Below, in pieces: positions 4,631-5,531 of a DNA stretch of 5,531 bases (position 1 is its first letter; each line of letters starts with the position of its first letter). The notes under the pieces were generated by a model. That model was not told where the DNA came from, did not search any database, and saw only the letters and a program-made list of their open reading frames with translations. A program made the position numbers and the translations under genes. The DNA comes from Bacillota bacterium. GTDB taxonomy: Bacteria > Bacillota > Bacilli > Thermoactinomycetales > DSM-44946. The DNA lies in the NCBI GenBank assembly GCA_021793745.1, contig JAJYSD010000116.1, positions 1 through 5,531 on the forward strand, in the 5' to 3' direction.

Positions 4631-5343
4631 TATTCCTGGATGACCGGGTGAATCATGATTTCGTCCACCATGGCATGACGGGGTGCCAAAACCATGTAAA
4701 GGGCCGCTTCGGCCACATCCTCCGCCTGCAGCCACCCCTCCTTCTCCGGGGCACCCTGTTCCGTGTCGTTGAAGCAGGTGTCGGTCATCCCCGGGCGGAT
4801 CACCCCGACCCGGATTCCCAGTTTGCGCACTTCCTTGGCCAGAACGCCCGTAAAACCCTCCAGGCCGTATTTGCTGGCGCAATAGGCGGAAGCCTTCGGA
4901 ATGGTCCGGGTGCCGATATCGGAGGAAATGTTGATGATGTGCCCCTGACCCCGGGCCACCATATCCTCCAGCACGCCGCGGGTGAAAAGAAACGCTCCGG
5001 TCAGGTTGGTATCCAGGATTTTTCGCCACTCCTCCGGCGTCGTTTCCAAAATCGGCTTGAACAATCCGATGCCCGCATTATTGATCAGAATATCAATCTT
5101 GCCATATTCCTCGCGGGTCGCGTCCACTGCCCGCTTTACATCGGCTTCCTTGGATACGTCAGCGACGGCGACCAGGCACCGCCGACCCTCGGAGCGCACT
5201 TCCTCCGCCACCCGCTCCAGATCCTTCTCCGACCGACCCACCAGCGTCAAATCGGCTCCCTCCCGGGCAAAGGCAAGGGCCACGGCTTTGCCGATTCCCC
5301 GGCTGGCACCCGTCACGATCGCCACCTTATTTTTCAGTCGCAC
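4627..5343 (-). CDS. Short-chain dehydrogenase/reductase (classical SDR), substrate unknown
   Basis: This 238-residue NAD(P)-dependent oxidoreductase has all classical SDR motifs. The cofactor glycine motif TGASRGIG is at 11-18, D62 in ADV contacts the adenine, and NNAG is at 88-91. The catalytic tetrad is N113, S141, Y154 and K158 (YCASK, 154-158), and PG is at 184-185. R37 after the second strand suggests a preference for NADP(H). The length and motifs fit FabG-like or 3-oxoacyl reductase-like enzymes of the YwfD/FabG type, but the substrate cannot be read from the sequence. The start is GTG (forward CAC at 5341-5343) with a GGGAG ribosome-binding site about 7-8 bases upstream. It lies 44 bases downstream of a fumarase/aspartase-family gene on the same strand, so cotranscription is possible. 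Its stop codon overlaps that of the convergent gerPC-like gene, leaving no room for a terminator between them. Confidence 0.93.
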   Translation of the reverse strand: MRLKNKVAIVTGASRGIGKAVALAFAREGADLTLVGRSEKDLERVAEEVRSEGRRCLVAVADVSKEADVKRAVDATREEYGKIDILINNAGIGLFKPILETTPEEWRKILDTNLTGAFLFTRGVLEDMVARGQGHIINISSDIGTRTIPKASAYCASKYGLEGFTGVLAKEVRKLGIRVGVIRPGMTDTCFNDTEQGAPEKEGWLQAEDVAEAALYMVLAPRHAMVDEIMIHPVIQEY

Positions 5344-5387
5344 AGTATCACTCCCGATTCATAACTCTGCTTCTAGGCCGTCCCCGA

Positions 5388-5531
5388 TCAGGGAACCATT
5401 CGCCGGACATCCAGCACCCGGCCGGCCTCCTCCTCCGACAGCAACCCGTCTTCCACCACCACCTGCCGGATCGTTTTGTCCTCCCGGTACGCCTTTTTGG
5501 CCACCTCCGCCGCCCGGTCATAACCGATAGA
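5388..5531 (-). CDS. C-terminal fragment of a class II fumarase/aspartase-family lyase
   Basis: Forty-seven codons and a TGA stop are visible; the rest of the gene lies beyond the right edge. The fragment has the FumaraseC_C-type C-terminal domain: IGYDRAAEVAKKAY (2-15), a TIRQVVVEDGLLSEEE stretch (20-35) and a final LDVRRMVP (40-47). This matches the ends of class II fumarate hydratases and aspartate ammonia-lyases. The first reversibly hydrates fumarate in the TCA cycle and the second deaminates aspartate. The signature GSSxMPxKxN loop that would help separate them is not in the window, so I leave the symbol empty. It is truncated by the window, not degraded. The SDR gene follows 44 bases downstream on the same strand. 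Confidence 0.8.
   Translation of the reverse strand, partial: SIGYDRAAEVAKKAYREDKTIRQVVVEDGLLSEEEAGRVLDVRRMVP

Noticed and set aside
4606..5364. A 252-codon plus-strand open frame opposite the SDR gene
   Set aside because: The minus strand encodes every SDR motif, so this frame is a shadow.
5378..5392. A possible terminator between the lyase fragment and the SDR gene (TCCCTGATCGGGGA)
   Set aside because: The stem is only 3-4 bp, overlaps the stop codon and has no T-run.
5529..5531. Right-end AGA as the start of adapter read-through
   Set aside because: Three bases are far too few to separate adapter from genomic sequence, and the lyase reading frame continues normally to the edge.
1..5531. 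CRISPR arrays, insertion sequences, tRNA or rRNA genes, prophage or defence modules
   Set aside because: No repeat-spacer pattern, transposase motif, terminal inverted repeats or RNA gene structure was seen on either strand.

Overview
The window looks like part of a GC-rich, endospore-forming Bacillota genome. Spore germination genes of the GerP type show that the organism makes spores. The PerR, Nth and Bcp proteins all resemble their Bacillus homologues. The GC-rich coding DNA and frequent TTG/GTG starts would fit a family such as Thermoactinomycetaceae or a thermophilic Bacillales relative, but that placement is inference. Bases 1-9 look like sequencing-adapter residue, so the left edge is probably a draft contig end.

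Layout, left to right. (1) Positions 1-2415 hold a minus-strand oxidative-stress and repair block, read right to left: bcp (peroxiredoxin), a class I SAM methyltransferase, an intrinsic terminator, nth (endonuclease III) and perR (peroxide-sensing repressor, cut by the left edge). Two transcription units are likely: bcp-methyltransferase, ended by the terminator, and nth-perR. perR appears to have its own promoter and a PerR box inside and just after the end of nth. (2) Positions 2416-3107 hold no confident gene. They contain the bcp promoter and a structured leader, plus a plus-strand open frame of uncertain status. (3) Positions 3108-4630 are a spore block. A minus-strand set (Hsp20-family small heat-shock protein, then two small GerPA/GerPF-family proteins) diverges from a plus-strand gerPC-like gene. 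(4) Positions 4627-5531 are minus-strand metabolic genes: an SDR oxidoreductase, preceded by the C-terminal end of a class II fumarase/aspartase-family enzyme cut by the right edge.

How the genes fit together. Bcp removes hydroperoxides, Nth repairs oxidised pyrimidines and PerR senses peroxide, so the left block is a coherent peroxide-defence neighbourhood. In Bacillus subtilis bcp (ygaF) and perR are neighbours; here a methyltransferase and nth lie between them. The spore block looks like a rearranged, partial gerP locus with a small heat-shock gene added, which suggests that gene is expressed during sporulation. The gerPC-like gene and the SDR gene converge and overlap at their stop codons.
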